A DNA stretch of 49,828 nt, taken from NCBI RefSeq assembly GCF_003574465.1, contig NZ_QOWC01000031.1, positions 1-49,828 on the forward strand. Direction: 5' to 3'. Source of the DNA: Methylobacterium crusticola (GTDB lineage: Bacteria > Pseudomonadota > Alphaproteobacteria > Rhizobiales > Beijerinckiaceae). Below, one piece after another: positions 16,066-23,808 of this stretch; positions within the stretch are counted from its first letter, which is position 1, and each line of letters opens with the position of its first letter. The notes below the pieces were generated by a model, which was not told where the DNA came from, searched no databases, and saw only the letters and a list, made by a program, of their open reading frames with translations. A program made the translations under genes and the position numbers.

Positions 16066-16974
16066 TTACGGGCCGCGCGTCCGCACCGTCACGCCGAGGA
16101 GCGCCTCGAACGGCAGCACCATCGCGCCCTTGTCCCGGTCGCCGTGGCCTTGCCGGAGCGCCGTCTGGTAGGTCGCCGTGGCGGCGGCCGTCACCGGCAT
16201 CGGGAAGCCGCGCTCCGAGGAGAGGGCGGCAGCGCTCACGAGGTCCTTGTAGGCCTTGGCCATCGGGTAGCCCTCGTCGAACCGGCCCTGCAGGATCCGC
16301 GGCACGAAGTACTGCGCGGCGTAGCTGCGGCTCGTGCCCGTGGTGACGACGGTCGCGAGCTGCTGGGGATCGAGCCCCATCGCCACCGCCATCGGCAGCA
16401 CCTCCGCGAGGGCCGCGATGTTGATGTCGTAGAGCACGTTGTTGATCGTCTTGGTGAGCTGGCCGCTGCCGAGCGGCCCCATGTGCAGCACCTGCGCGCC
16501 GATGCGGTCGAGGAGCGGCTTCACCGCCCGGAAGGTCTCGGCCGCGCCGCCGCACATCACCGTGAGCGTGCCGGCCTCGGCCCCGGCCGGCGCGCCGGAG
16601 ACGGGCGCGTCCAGGAACGCCCGCCCGCCCGCCTCCAGCGCGCGGCCGATGCTCACCGCCTTGGCGTGCGCGATGGTGCTGAGGTCCACCACCGTCGCGT
16701 CGGGCGCGAGCCGCGCGGCGAGGCCGTCCGCCCCGAACAGGACCGCCTCCACCACGTCCCCGTCGGGCAGGCAGAGGAACAGCACCTCGGCGCCCGCGAC
16801 GGCGTCGCGGTCGGTCGTGGCGACGAGCCCCGGCGCGTCGAGCCCGGCGAGGCGCGCCGGGTCGGCGTCCACGGCCGTGATCCTCTGGCCGGCCCCGCCG
16901 CCCTTGCGGGCGAGGTTGAGGGCGATCGGGCGGCCCATCTGGCCGATGCCCATGACGGCGATGTGCGAGGTCAT
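16066..16974 (-). CDS. NAD(P)-dependent oxidoreductase, 3-hydroxyisobutyrate dehydrogenase family
   Basis: 302 aa beta-hydroxyacid dehydrogenase. Residues about 4-165 form the Rossmann domain (IAVMGIGQMGRPIALNLARKG). The family's substrate motif appears as DAPVSGAPAGAEAGTL (about 125-140), and the catalytic Lys lies in GSGQLTKTINNVL (about 173-185). An all-helical C-terminal domain follows. Family members oxidise 3-hydroxyisobutyrate, tartronate semialdehyde-related acids or similar compounds, and the exact substrate is unknown. The start at 16974 follows GGGAGA. A small alpha-beta barrel gene lies downstream on the same strand. Confidence 0.9.
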   Translation of the reverse strand: MTSHIAVMGIGQMGRPIALNLARKGGGAGQRITAVDADPARLAGLDAPGLVATTDRDAVAGAEVLFLCLPDGDVVEAVLFGADGLAARLAPDATVVDLSTIAHAKAVSIGRALEAGGRAFLDAPVSGAPAGAEAGTLTVMCGGAAETFRAVKPLLDRIGAQVLHMGPLGSGQLTKTINNVLYDINIAALAEVLPMAVAMGLDPQQLATVVTTGTSRSYAAQYFVPRILQGRFDEGYPMAKAYKDLVSAAALSSERGFPMPVTAAATATYQTALRQGHGDRDKGAMVLPFEALLGVTVRTRGP

Positions 16975-17292
16975 ACTGTCTCCCTTGCGAGCGGCGTCCC
17001 GACACGAGGATTCCCGGAGGCAATAGCACGCCGCCGGGGCGCGGCGTCGGGGCCTCGCCCCGGCCGGTGCGCCGGGGCGGGCGGCCCCGGACGCGCAAGG
17101 CCCGGCCTTGCGGGCGGTTCCCGGCTGGCACTCGGCCCCGTTCGCTTCTAAGGGGCAGGTGCGCGCAGGCGGCCGGCCGGCCGCCCGTGTCCCCGCGCGG
17201 CCGGCAACCAGGGGGTTTTCGCGCGGCGCCGGCCCGGACCGGTGCCGCGTGTGAGCCTCCGGCGCGCCCGACCTGACCTGGAGTGCTCTCCC
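16975..17292. other. Intergenic region between divergent genes, no gene seen
   Basis: About 320 bases between the leftward dehydrogenase and the rightward methyltransferase. It must contain both promoters, but the very GC-rich sequence shows no clear -35/-10 pair or operator. Confidence 0.35.
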
Positions 17293-18003
17293 GTGAACCC
17301 GTGGGTCCTTCTCGACACCGGCGCCGTGCCGGGCACGGACGGCGTCATGCGCCTGATGCAGCGCGGCGACGTGTTCGCGATCTGGGTCGATACGGTCGAG
17401 CTCATGAACAGCGACCGCAACGGCTCGGAGCGGGCGCTCGCGACGCTCGGCTGCGCGCGCCTGCGGGAGCGCCCGCGGGCCCGCGTGCTCATCGGCGGCC
17501 TGGGTCTGGGCTTCACGCTGCGGGCGGCCCTGGAGGCGCTCGGTCCGGACGCCGCGGTCGTCGTGGCGGAACTCGTGCCCGCGGTCGCCGCCTGGGCGCG
17601 CGGCCCGCTCGCGCACCTCTTCGCCGGGAGCCTCGACGACCCGCGGGTGCAGGTGCAGGAGACCGACGTCCACCGCCTCATCCAGGCGGGTCCGGAGCGC
17701 TACGACGCGATCCTGCTCGACGTCGACAACGGCCCGAGGGGCCTGGTGCGGCGGGCGAACGATCGCCTGTACGACATCTGGGGCCTCAAGCGGGCGCACT
17801 GGGCGCTGCGGCCCGGCGGCGTCCTCGGCGTGTGGTCCGGCCGCCCGGACCGGAAGTTCAAGGCCCGGCTGGCGCGCGCGGGCTTCGCCGTCGAGGAGCA
17901 CCGGGTCCGGTCGCGCGGGGGCGAGGGCGGCACCCGGCACATGCTGTGGATCGCCACGCGCCCGCCCGGCGCCGAGCCGCTCCCCTCTGCACAGGCCCGG
18001 TGA
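17293..18003 (+). CDS. Spermidine-synthase-like SAM-dependent methyltransferase
   Basis: 236 aa. The SAM or dcSAM binding motif VLIGGLGLGFTLRAALEAL lies near residues 59-77, an acidic residue follows (VVVAELVPAV), and YDAILLDVDNGP (about 137-148) corresponds to the catalytic-domain strand of spermidine synthases. The N-terminal beta domain of true spermidine synthase is very short here, and the full aminopropyltransferase gatekeeper region is not evident, so activity is uncertain. The GTG start at 17293 follows GGAG at about ten bases. The gene stands alone and is followed by a GC-rich hairpin. Confidence 0.75.
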   Translation: MNPWVLLDTGAVPGTDGVMRLMQRGDVFAIWVDTVELMNSDRNGSERALATLGCARLRERPRARVLIGGLGLGFTLRAALEALGPDAAVVVAELVPAVAAWARGPLAHLFAGSLDDPRVQVQETDVHRLIQAGPERYDAILLDVDNGPRGLVRRANDRLYDIWGLKRAHWALRPGGVLGVWSGRPDRKFKARLARAGFAVEEHRVRSRGGEGGTRHMLWIATRPPGAEPLPSAQAR

Positions 18004-18010
18004 TCGCGCC

Positions 18011-18039
18011 GGGGCGCAGGGGAGCCCCCCGCGCGCCCC
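18011..18039 (+). terminator. GC-rich hairpin after the methyltransferase gene
   Basis: GGGGCGC (18011-18017) pairs with GCGCCCC (18033-18039), with a smaller GGGG/CCCC hairpin inside the loop. It begins eight bases after the stop codon and lies before the mucR promoter. Confidence 0.45.
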
Positions 18040-18072
18040 TTGCACCCGCCCGCGCCCGGGGGGGTGTCACGG

Positions 18073-18087
18073 TTAACGCTCCCTTAA
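18073..18087. promoter_or_regulatory. Full CtrA binding site upstream of mucR
   Basis: TTAA-CGCTCCC-TTAA matches the alphaproteobacterial CtrA box TTAA-N7-TTAA exactly. It is 63 bases before the mucR ATG. In this very GC-rich sequence two TTAA words at exactly this spacing are unlikely by chance. CtrA is the cell-cycle master regulator of Rhizobiales. Confidence 0.6.
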
Positions 18088-18150
18088 GCTATTTGTCCGA
18101 CTGAGACAGTTGTCCACGACATCGCCCTCCACGAACGACGAGGAACCACG

Positions 18151-18579
18151 ATGAGCGACATGGCGGCCGGTACGGCCCATCCCGCGACCGGCGTGATCGC
18201 GCACGTCGCCGACATCGTCTCGGCCTACGTGTCGAACAACGTCATCAGGTCGGCCGATCTGCCGGAGCTGATCGCGTCCATCCACGCCTCGCTGACGACT
18301 CTCGGCCAGCCCGCCGTGCCCGAGCCCGAGAAGCTGACGCCCCCGGTGCCGATCCGCAAGACCGTGACCCCGGACGCGATCATCAGCCTGGAGGACGGCA
18401 AGCCCTACAAGTCGCTCAAGCGCCACCTCTCGGGGCGCGGCCTCACCCCCGACACCTACCGCCAGAAATGGGGCCTGCCGCACGACTACCCCATGGTGGC
18501 GGCGAGCTACGCCTCCCAGCGCTCCGAGCTCGCCAAGAGCTTCGGCCTCGGCCGGGGCCGGAAGCCCGCGGCGGCGTAG
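18151..18579 (+). CDS. mucR: MucR/Ros-family transcriptional regulator
   Basis: 142 aa. The C-terminal domain carries the family signature SLEDGKPYKSLKRHL, GLTPDTYRQKWGLPHDYPMVAASYA and RSELAKSFGLG. MucR/Ros proteins bind AT-rich promoter DNA and silence exopolysaccharide, motility and cell-cycle genes. In Agrobacterium Ros the zinc finger uses Cys79, Cys82, His92 and His97. Here the aligned residues are Ser79, Asp82, His92 and no His near 97, so zinc is probably not bound, as described for some Mesorhizobium homologues. A CtrA box and a run of AT-richer sequence precede the gene. A hairpin follows it. Confidence 0.93.
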   Translation: MSDMAAGTAHPATGVIAHVADIVSAYVSNNVIRSADLPELIASIHASLTTLGQPAVPEPEKLTPPVPIRKTVTPDAIISLEDGKPYKSLKRHLSGRGLTPDTYRQKWGLPHDYPMVAASYASQRSELAKSFGLGRGRKPAAA

Positions 18580-18589
18580 AGACGATACG

Positions 18590-18612
18590 CCCGCCCAAGA
18601 CCCACGGGCGGG
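18590..18612 (+). terminator. Hairpin after mucR
   Basis: CCCGCCC (18590-18596) and GGGCGGG (18606-18612) form a 7-bp stem with a 9-base loop, eleven bases after the mucR stop codon. Confidence 0.5.
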
Positions 18613-18692
18613 GAGGGGACGAGCGGCGCGGGGCCCGCCGCGGGCTCAAGCCTTCGGGGGCGCCGCGCGAGGGCCGGGCAGTCCCTTGCGCG

Positions 18693-18762
18693 CAGGCGGT
18701 CCCTTCCGAGCAGGCGGTCCCTTCCGCGCAGGCGGTCCCTTCCGAGCAGGCGGTCCCGCGCG
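18693..18762. repeat. Tandem repeat, 18-bp unit, about 4 copies
   Basis: CAGGCGGTCCCTTCCGAG recurs at 18693, 18711, 18729 and 18747, alternating GAG and GCG at its end. The last copy is truncated, and a degenerate copy precedes the first. Because 18 is a multiple of three, both strands read as six-residue protein repeats (PARKGP on the minus strand), but no gene is supported. It lies in the 316-base gap between mucR and a hypothetical gene. Confidence 0.8.
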
Positions 18763-18895
18763 CGTGCGCTGCCGCACGCCGCCGCGCATCGCGACCGCCT
18801 TAAGGATGATGCTCCGCCGCGCGCCGCCGCGCAGGTCCCGCTCGCATCCCTCGAGAGCCTCGCGGCGGTGCGGGACGGCAGCAGGAGAATCATGC

Positions 18896-19426
18896 ATGGG
18901 AGTTGCGGATCACGCGTGGGACGCCGGCATGGTCGAGGCGGCCCTGTTCCGGTCGGGTGGCGTGAAGCAGGCGAGCTACCGGTACGGCCCCGCCACGAAC
19001 CCCGACCCGGCCGCCGGATTTCGCCACTACAAGCCGAAGGGCGTCGGGCACGCCTTCGTGCACGTGGCCGGCGCGGGCAGCGACCTCGTCGGGCACGGGG
19101 CGGGCCTGGCGAAGAAATCCCGCTACGCCGACGAGCCGACCGCCATCGCGGTCATCGTCGAGATCCTGAACACTGCGCAGGGCCTGGCGGCCCTGCGGCG
19201 GCTCGACGCCAATCCCGGCAGCACGGAGTGGCTGCACGGCGCCACCGCGGTCCCGATCACGGGAGCATGGTACGGCTACGCGCCGAACGAGACCGGCCGG
19301 CGCAAGATCCTGACCGCCTCCATCAACCTGAACAGCCACGGCGAGGCGCTGTTCATCCACTCCTCCTACCCGGAGGGGTTGCAGGCCGCCACGCCCCCGG
19401 CGGCGCCCGCCGGCCCGGCGCCCTGA
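18896..19426 (+). CDS. Hypothetical protein (176 aa)
   Basis: Unrecognised protein beginning MGVADHAWDAGMVEAALFRSGGVKQ. It contains FRHYKPKGVGHAFVHVAGAGSD and a central stretch predicted to alternate helix and strand (PTAIAVIVEILNTAQGLAALRRLDANPGS). It ends in a Pro/Ala tail (TPPAAPAGPAP). No signal peptide or membrane helix is seen. The start at 18896 follows an AGGAGA ribosome binding site. The frame upstream reads through the 18-bp tandem repeat and is rejected. Composition strongly supports a real gene, and the product is unknown. Confidence 0.75.
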   Translation: MGVADHAWDAGMVEAALFRSGGVKQASYRYGPATNPDPAAGFRHYKPKGVGHAFVHVAGAGSDLVGHGAGLAKKSRYADEPTAIAVIVEILNTAQGLAALRRLDANPGSTEWLHGATAVPITGAWYGYAPNETGRRKILTASINLNSHGEALFIHSSYPEGLQAATPPAAPAGPAP

Positions 19427-19514
19427 GAGGCGCGCGGGAGCCCGCGGCGCTCCTCGGACCGGTCGGTGCGAGGCGCCGGGCGCGGCGCGTCGCCGACGTC
19501 GACCCGGACGCCCG

Positions 19515-21989
19515 TCAGGACCTGCGCCGCCCGGCCCCGAGGGCCGCGAGCGGCACCTCGGCGCCCGAGAGCAGCGGCAGGAGCTCGGCGGCCGGGCGCG
19601 GCCGGCTGATCAGGTAGCCCTGCACCTCGGTGCAGCCGGCGTGGCGCAGCTGCGCGAGCTGCTCGGGGGTCTCGACCCCTTCCGCCGTGGTGGTCATGCC
19701 GAGGCTCGCGCCGAGGCTCGTGATCGCCCGCACGATGGCGACGGCGTCGGGCCGGACCGCGAGGTCCGCGATGAACGAGCGGTCGATCTTGATCTTGTCG
19801 AACGGGAAGGCCCGCAGGTAGCCGAGCGACGAGTAGCCGGTGCCGAAATCGTCCATCGCGATCCGGACCCCGAGCCGCTTCAGCTGGTGCAGGATCGCCA
19901 GGGTGGCCTCGCTGTCCTGCAACAGCACGCCCTCGGTGATCTCGAGCTCGAGGCGGCGCGGGTCGAGGCCCGCCTCGCCGAGCGCCGCGACGACCGTGAG
20001 GGCGAGCGCGGCGCTCCGGAACTGCACCGGCGAGAGATTGACCGAGATGCCGATGTGGTCCGGCCACCGCGCCGCCTCGCGGCAGGCCTCCCGGAGCACC
20101 CATTCGCCGAGGGTGACGATCATCGCCGTCTCCTCGGCGACCGGGATGAACTCGGAGGGCGCCACGAGGCCCCGGGTCGGGTGGCGCCAGCGCACGAGCG
20201 CCTCGAAGCCCGAGATGCGGTTGTTGCCGAGCGCCAGGAACGGCTGGAAGTGCAGCTCGAATTGCGGCTCCGCCAGGGCCGCCCGGAGGTCGAGCTCGAC
20301 CGTCCGCCGCGCCTGGACGGCCGTGGCCATCCAGGCCTCGAAGAAGCGGTGGACGCCCCGTCCCTCGCCCTTGGCGCGGTAGAGCGCCATGTCGGCGGCG
20401 CGCAGCACGTCCTCGGGCGTGCGCCCGTCCGTCGGCGCGAGCGCGACGCCGATGCTCAGCCCGACGTTGATGTGCTTCCCGTCGATGTCGTAGCCGCGCC
20501 CGATGGCGGCGATCAGGCGCCTGGCGAGGTCGTCCGCATCCCGGCGGCAGGTCCGCGGCAGGACGAGGGCGAACTCGTCGCCGCCCAGGCGCGCCAGGAG
20601 CGCCCCGTCGGAGCCCGGGCCGCCGCGGATCTGGCCGTTGAGCCGTGCGGTCACCTGGCGCAGCAGCGCGTCGCCGACCGCGTGCCCGAGCGTATCGTTG
20701 ATGGTCTTGAAGCGGTCGAGGTCGAGGCAGAGCACGGCCGTCGTGCCGGCGGGCCGCGCGAGCGTCTCGTTCAGGCTCTCGTGGAGCATGGTCCGGTTGG
20801 GCAGGCCCGTCAGCGCGTCGTGGCTCGCCATGTGGACGATCTGGGCCTCGGCGCGCTTGTAGGCGGTCACGTCCTCGTGCACCGTCACGAAGCCGCCGTC
20901 CGGCGTCGGCGCGTACGTGACCGCGATCGTGCGGCCGTCGACGAGCGGCTGGTCCAGCCGGTAGACGGTGCGGCTGGCAAGGCGCTTCGAGACCTGCGCC
21001 CAGGCCTCGTCGGGGTCCATGCCCGGGAAGTTGCCGACGGCGGCGCGCTCGCGGATCAGCTGCTCGGCCGTGATGCCCGGGCGCACCACCCCCGCCGACA
21101 GGTTGTAGAGGTCCAGGAACTGCTGGTTGAGCACCGTGACCCTGTGGTCGGTATCGAACAGGACGAGGCCGTGGGACATGTGGGACAGGGCGGTGTCGAG
21201 CCGGCGGTTCTGCTCCGCGAGCCGGGCATCCGTGCGCTTGCGGTCCGTCGCGTCCTCGTGGATCACGATGAAGCCGCCGTCCGGCGTCGGCGTCAGGGTC
21301 AGCGCCACCGAGCGGCCGTCGGCGAGCTTCCGCTCGATCCGGGTGACGACGCGGCGCGCGAGGTGCCCGGCCGCGGCCGCCCAGGCCTCGTCCGCCGTCA
21401 TGCCGGAGAGGTGGCCCCGCGCCGCGCTCGCCCGGACCAGGGTCTCGGCGGCGGTCCCCACCCGCACGATGTCGGGCCCGAGCCCGTAGAGGTCGACGAA
21501 GCGCTGGTTGAAGGCCGTGACCCGCAGGTCCGCGTCGAGCACGTTCAGCCCGTGCGCCATGTGGGCGAGCACCGCCTCGAAGCGCTGGCTCTGCCGGGCG
21601 AGGTCGGCCTCGACGCGCCGCGCCCGCGCGGCGCGCGCCCGCTCGGCCTCGTGCGCGGCGGTGATCTCGGCGCAGGTCCCGCGGAACCCCTGGAACGACC
21701 CGTCCGGGGCCAGGAGCGGCGCCCCGCCGAACCGGAACCAGCGGATCCGGCCGTCCGGGTGGCGGTGGCCCGCCACGACGTCGCGGAACGCCTGCCGCCG
21801 CGCGAGCAGCGCCGGCCCGACGGCCTCGCCTCGACCGCCGTCGAGGCCGGGCCAGGGGCGGCCGATCGCCTCGGCGGCGGGCCGGCCCGTGAGCTCCTCG
21901 TGGCGGCCCCGGAGAAACGTCAGGCGCAGGTCCGCGTCCGTCTGCCAACACCAATCGGCCGAGATCGCAGCGAGGTCGTCCAGGAGCAT
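19515..21989 (-). CDS. Triple-PAS GGDEF-EAL cyclic-di-GMP signalling protein
   Basis: 824 aa soluble protein. Three PAS sensor domains span about residues 5-115, 135-255 and 265-380. The second and third are related to each other (both have MAHGL/MSHGL, FNQRFVDLY/LNQQFLDLY and TPTPDGGF). The GGDEF diguanylate cyclase domain follows (about 385-550) with GGDEF at 469-473 intact. The EAL phosphodiesterase domain (about 565-815) has EAL at 596-598 and DDFGTGYSS at 713-721. No RxxD inhibitory site is found before GGDEF. Both activities could be present. The ATG at 21989 follows GAAGG. No membrane segment is seen, so it probably senses a cytoplasmic signal. Confidence 0.93.
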   Translation of the reverse strand: MLLDDLAAISADWCWQTDADLRLTFLRGRHEELTGRPAAEAIGRPWPGLDGGRGEAVGPALLARRQAFRDVVAGHRHPDGRIRWFRFGGAPLLAPDGSFQGFRGTCAEITAAHEAERARAARARRVEADLARQSQRFEAVLAHMAHGLNVLDADLRVTAFNQRFVDLYGLGPDIVRVGTAAETLVRASAARGHLSGMTADEAWAAAAGHLARRVVTRIERKLADGRSVALTLTPTPDGGFIVIHEDATDRKRTDARLAEQNRRLDTALSHMSHGLVLFDTDHRVTVLNQQFLDLYNLSAGVVRPGITAEQLIRERAAVGNFPGMDPDEAWAQVSKRLASRTVYRLDQPLVDGRTIAVTYAPTPDGGFVTVHEDVTAYKRAEAQIVHMASHDALTGLPNRTMLHESLNETLARPAGTTAVLCLDLDRFKTINDTLGHAVGDALLRQVTARLNGQIRGGPGSDGALLARLGGDEFALVLPRTCRRDADDLARRLIAAIGRGYDIDGKHINVGLSIGVALAPTDGRTPEDVLRAADMALYRAKGEGRGVHRFFEAWMATAVQARRTVELDLRAALAEPQFELHFQPFLALGNNRISGFEALVRWRHPTRGLVAPSEFIPVAEETAMIVTLGEWVLREACREAARWPDHIGISVNLSPVQFRSAALALTVVAALGEAGLDPRRLELEITEGVLLQDSEATLAILHQLKRLGVRIAMDDFGTGYSSLGYLRAFPFDKIKIDRSFIADLAVRPDAVAIVRAITSLGASLGMTTTAEGVETPEQLAQLRHAGCTEVQGYLISRPRPAAELLPLLSGAEVPLAALGAGRRRS

Positions 21990-22082
21990 GAACCGGCCTT
22001 CGTTGAGCCCCGGGACGATCCCATTGATTCACTGAGATTTTGTTAGCCGTCCCGCTGGGATCCGCCGCAATTCTGCCCGCGG

Positions 22083-22100
22083 CCGGCGCCCTCGCGCCGG
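22083..22100 (-). terminator. Hairpin after the ABC permease gene
   Basis: CCGGCGC (22083-22089) and GCGCCGG (22094-22100) form a perfect 7-bp stem with a 4-base loop. It lies 15 bases beyond the permease stop and before the next gene on the same strand, so it likely ends the long operon. Confidence 0.5.
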
Positions 22101-22114
22101 GGCGGCCGGCCCCC

Positions 22115-22981
22115 TCACGTCGCCTGATGCCGCGGCTGCCAGCGCAGGAGGTAGGCCTGCATGCGCTGGATCCCGGCCGACAGCACGATGCCGACGGTCA
22201 TCAGCACGAAGACCGCGACCATCATCCCGGCCGCCTCGCCGCGGGCCTCGGACTCGATGATCAGCCGCCCGATCCCGAACTCCGCGCCGATGAACTCCCC
22301 GACGATCACGCCGATGAGCGCGAAGGACACCGCCGGAGTCAGCGAGGCGAACACCCACGCCATGGTGGAGGGGATGATCACCGTGCGGGTGATCTGCCAC
22401 TCCGAGGCGCCCAGCAGCCGGGACGCGTTGACGTAGTCGGGGTCGACCGAGCGCGCGCCCTCGAAGGTGTTGAAGAACACCAGGAACACCACGACGATCC
22501 ACGACGTCGCGATCTTCGAGGCGTCGCCGATCCCGAAGGCCAGGATGATGATCGGCGCGAGCGCGATGCGCGGGATCGAGTTCACCGCCGTGACGAACGG
22601 CGCGGCGATCTCGGCCGCCCGGGGCGAGCGGCCGAGCACGAGGCCCAGGACCACGCCGCTGCTGACCCCGGTCAGGAAGCCGAACAGGGTGTTGCGCAGC
22701 GTCACGTAGGTGGCAAACCAGAGGTTGTTCTCGTAGCGCGTGGTGCAGGCCGCGAAGGCGGTGGTGCCGGGCATGGCCCACTCGCCGGGCCTGGGGTGCA
22801 GGCAGCTCAGGCGCAGGAACTGCCGCCAGATCTCCGAGGGACGGGACACGAAGTAGGGGTCGAAGATGTCGGGCACCGCCCACGGCGCCAGCGGCTTGAG
22901 GCTCCAGGCCCATTGCCAGAGGGCGAGCCCGACCAGCACGATCCCGATCTGCCAGCACAGGTTGGACAGGCGCCGTGTCAT
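22115..22981 (-). CDS. ABC transporter permease (TauC/SsuC type)
   Basis: 288 aa inner-membrane permease with about six hydrophobic segments. The cytoplasmic EAA loop, which contacts the ATPase, is seen as ASRLLGASEWQITRTVIIPS. The family imports sulfonates, taurine, nitrate, thiamin precursors, aromatic acids and similar small molecules, so the substrate cannot be inferred from this protein. Its ATG overlaps the stop of the ATPase gene by four bases (ATGA), so it is translated in a coupled way. It is the last gene of the leuCDB-ABC operon. Confidence 0.92.
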   Translation of the reverse strand: MTRRLSNLCWQIGIVLVGLALWQWAWSLKPLAPWAVPDIFDPYFVSRPSEIWRQFLRLSCLHPRPGEWAMPGTTAFAACTTRYENNLWFATYVTLRNTLFGFLTGVSSGVVLGLVLGRSPRAAEIAAPFVTAVNSIPRIALAPIIILAFGIGDASKIATSWIVVVFLVFFNTFEGARSVDPDYVNASRLLGASEWQITRTVIIPSTMAWVFASLTPAVSFALIGVIVGEFIGAEFGIGRLIIESEARGEAAGMMVAVFVLMTVGIVLSAGIQRMQAYLLRWQPRHQAT

Positions 22982-23808
22982 AGGCCGCGTGCCTTCTTGA
23001 ACTCCTCGCCCAGGGAATGCCAGATGCGCGAGAACAGAGCCGCGTATTCCGGCGTCTCCCGCATGGCGACGCCGTCCCGCGGGCGGGGGAACGGCACCGC
23101 GAAGCTGTCCTTGATCCGGCCCGGCCGGGCGGAGAACAGGATGATGCGATCCGACAGCGTCAGCGCCTCGCCGAGATCGTGGGTGACGAACAGCACCGTC
23201 TGCTTCTCCCGCTCCCAGATGCGGAGCAGCACGTCGTGCATGTCGAGCTTGGTGTGGGTGTCGAGCGCCCCGAACGGCTCGTCCATCAGCAGGATCTCCG
23301 GCTCCTTGACGAGCGTGCGCATCAGCGAGGCGCGCTGGCGCATGCCGCCCGAGAGGGAGGCGGGGTAGGCCGCCTCGAACCCGCCCAGGCCGACGCGCGC
23401 GACCGCGCGGGCGACCCGCTCCCGCCTCTGCGCCGCGTCGAGCCCGGCGAGTTCCAGGCCGTACCCGATATTGTCGGCGACCGTGCGCCAGGGGAACAGC
23501 GTGTCCTTCTGGTAGACGTAGCCGACCTGCGGCACGGTGCGGCCCGCCACCACGGGCTGGCCGTCGATCAGGATCGTGCCGCTCGTCGGCGCGAGCAGGG
23601 TCGCGATCATGTTCAGCACGGTGCTCTTGCCGGAGCCCGAGGGCCCGAGCAGGGACACGAACTCGCCCTGGCGCACGGTGAACGACACGTCCTCGACCGC
23701 GTCGATGCGGCGGCCGTGGAGGGCGAAGGACTTGCCCAGCGCGCGCACGTCCACCCGGGTGCGCAGCGCCGCGTCCTGCGAGGGCACGGGATCGGCGATG
23801 GCGAGCAT
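22978..23808 (-). CDS. ABC transporter ATP-binding protein (TauB/SsuB type)
   Basis: 276 aa. Walker A GPSGSGKST is at residues 55-63, followed by the Q-loop (YVYQKDTLFPW), the signature LSGGMRQR, Walker B ILLMDEPFGALD and the switch His in VTHDLGEAL. This is the energising subunit of the importer whose binding protein and permease flank it. The ATG at 23808 overlaps the last base of the binding-protein stop codon (TGATG). A longer frame reaching 24066 lies inside the upstream gene and is rejected. Confidence 0.93.
   Translation of the reverse strand: MLAIADPVPSQDAALRTRVDVRALGKSFALHGRRIDAVEDVSFTVRQGEFVSLLGPSGSGKSTVLNMIATLLAPTSGTILIDGQPVVAGRTVPQVGYVYQKDTLFPWRTVADNIGYGLELAGLDAAQRRERVARAVARVGLGGFEAAYPASLSGGMRQRASLMRTLVKEPEILLMDEPFGALDTHTKLDMHDVLLRIWEREKQTVLFVTHDLGEALTLSDRIILFSARPGRIKDSFAVPFPRPRDGVAMRETPEYAALFSRIWHSLGEEFKKARGL

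Noticed and set aside
18646..18897. Minus-strand gene encoding a PARKGP-repeat basic protein (83 aa)
   Set aside because: No ribosome binding site and composition explained by the 18-bp tandem repeat. Kept only as a question in the findings.
19641..22046. Plus-strand 801-codon frame
   Set aside because: Antisense shadow of the PAS-GGDEF-EAL gene, whose motifs are all in the other strand.
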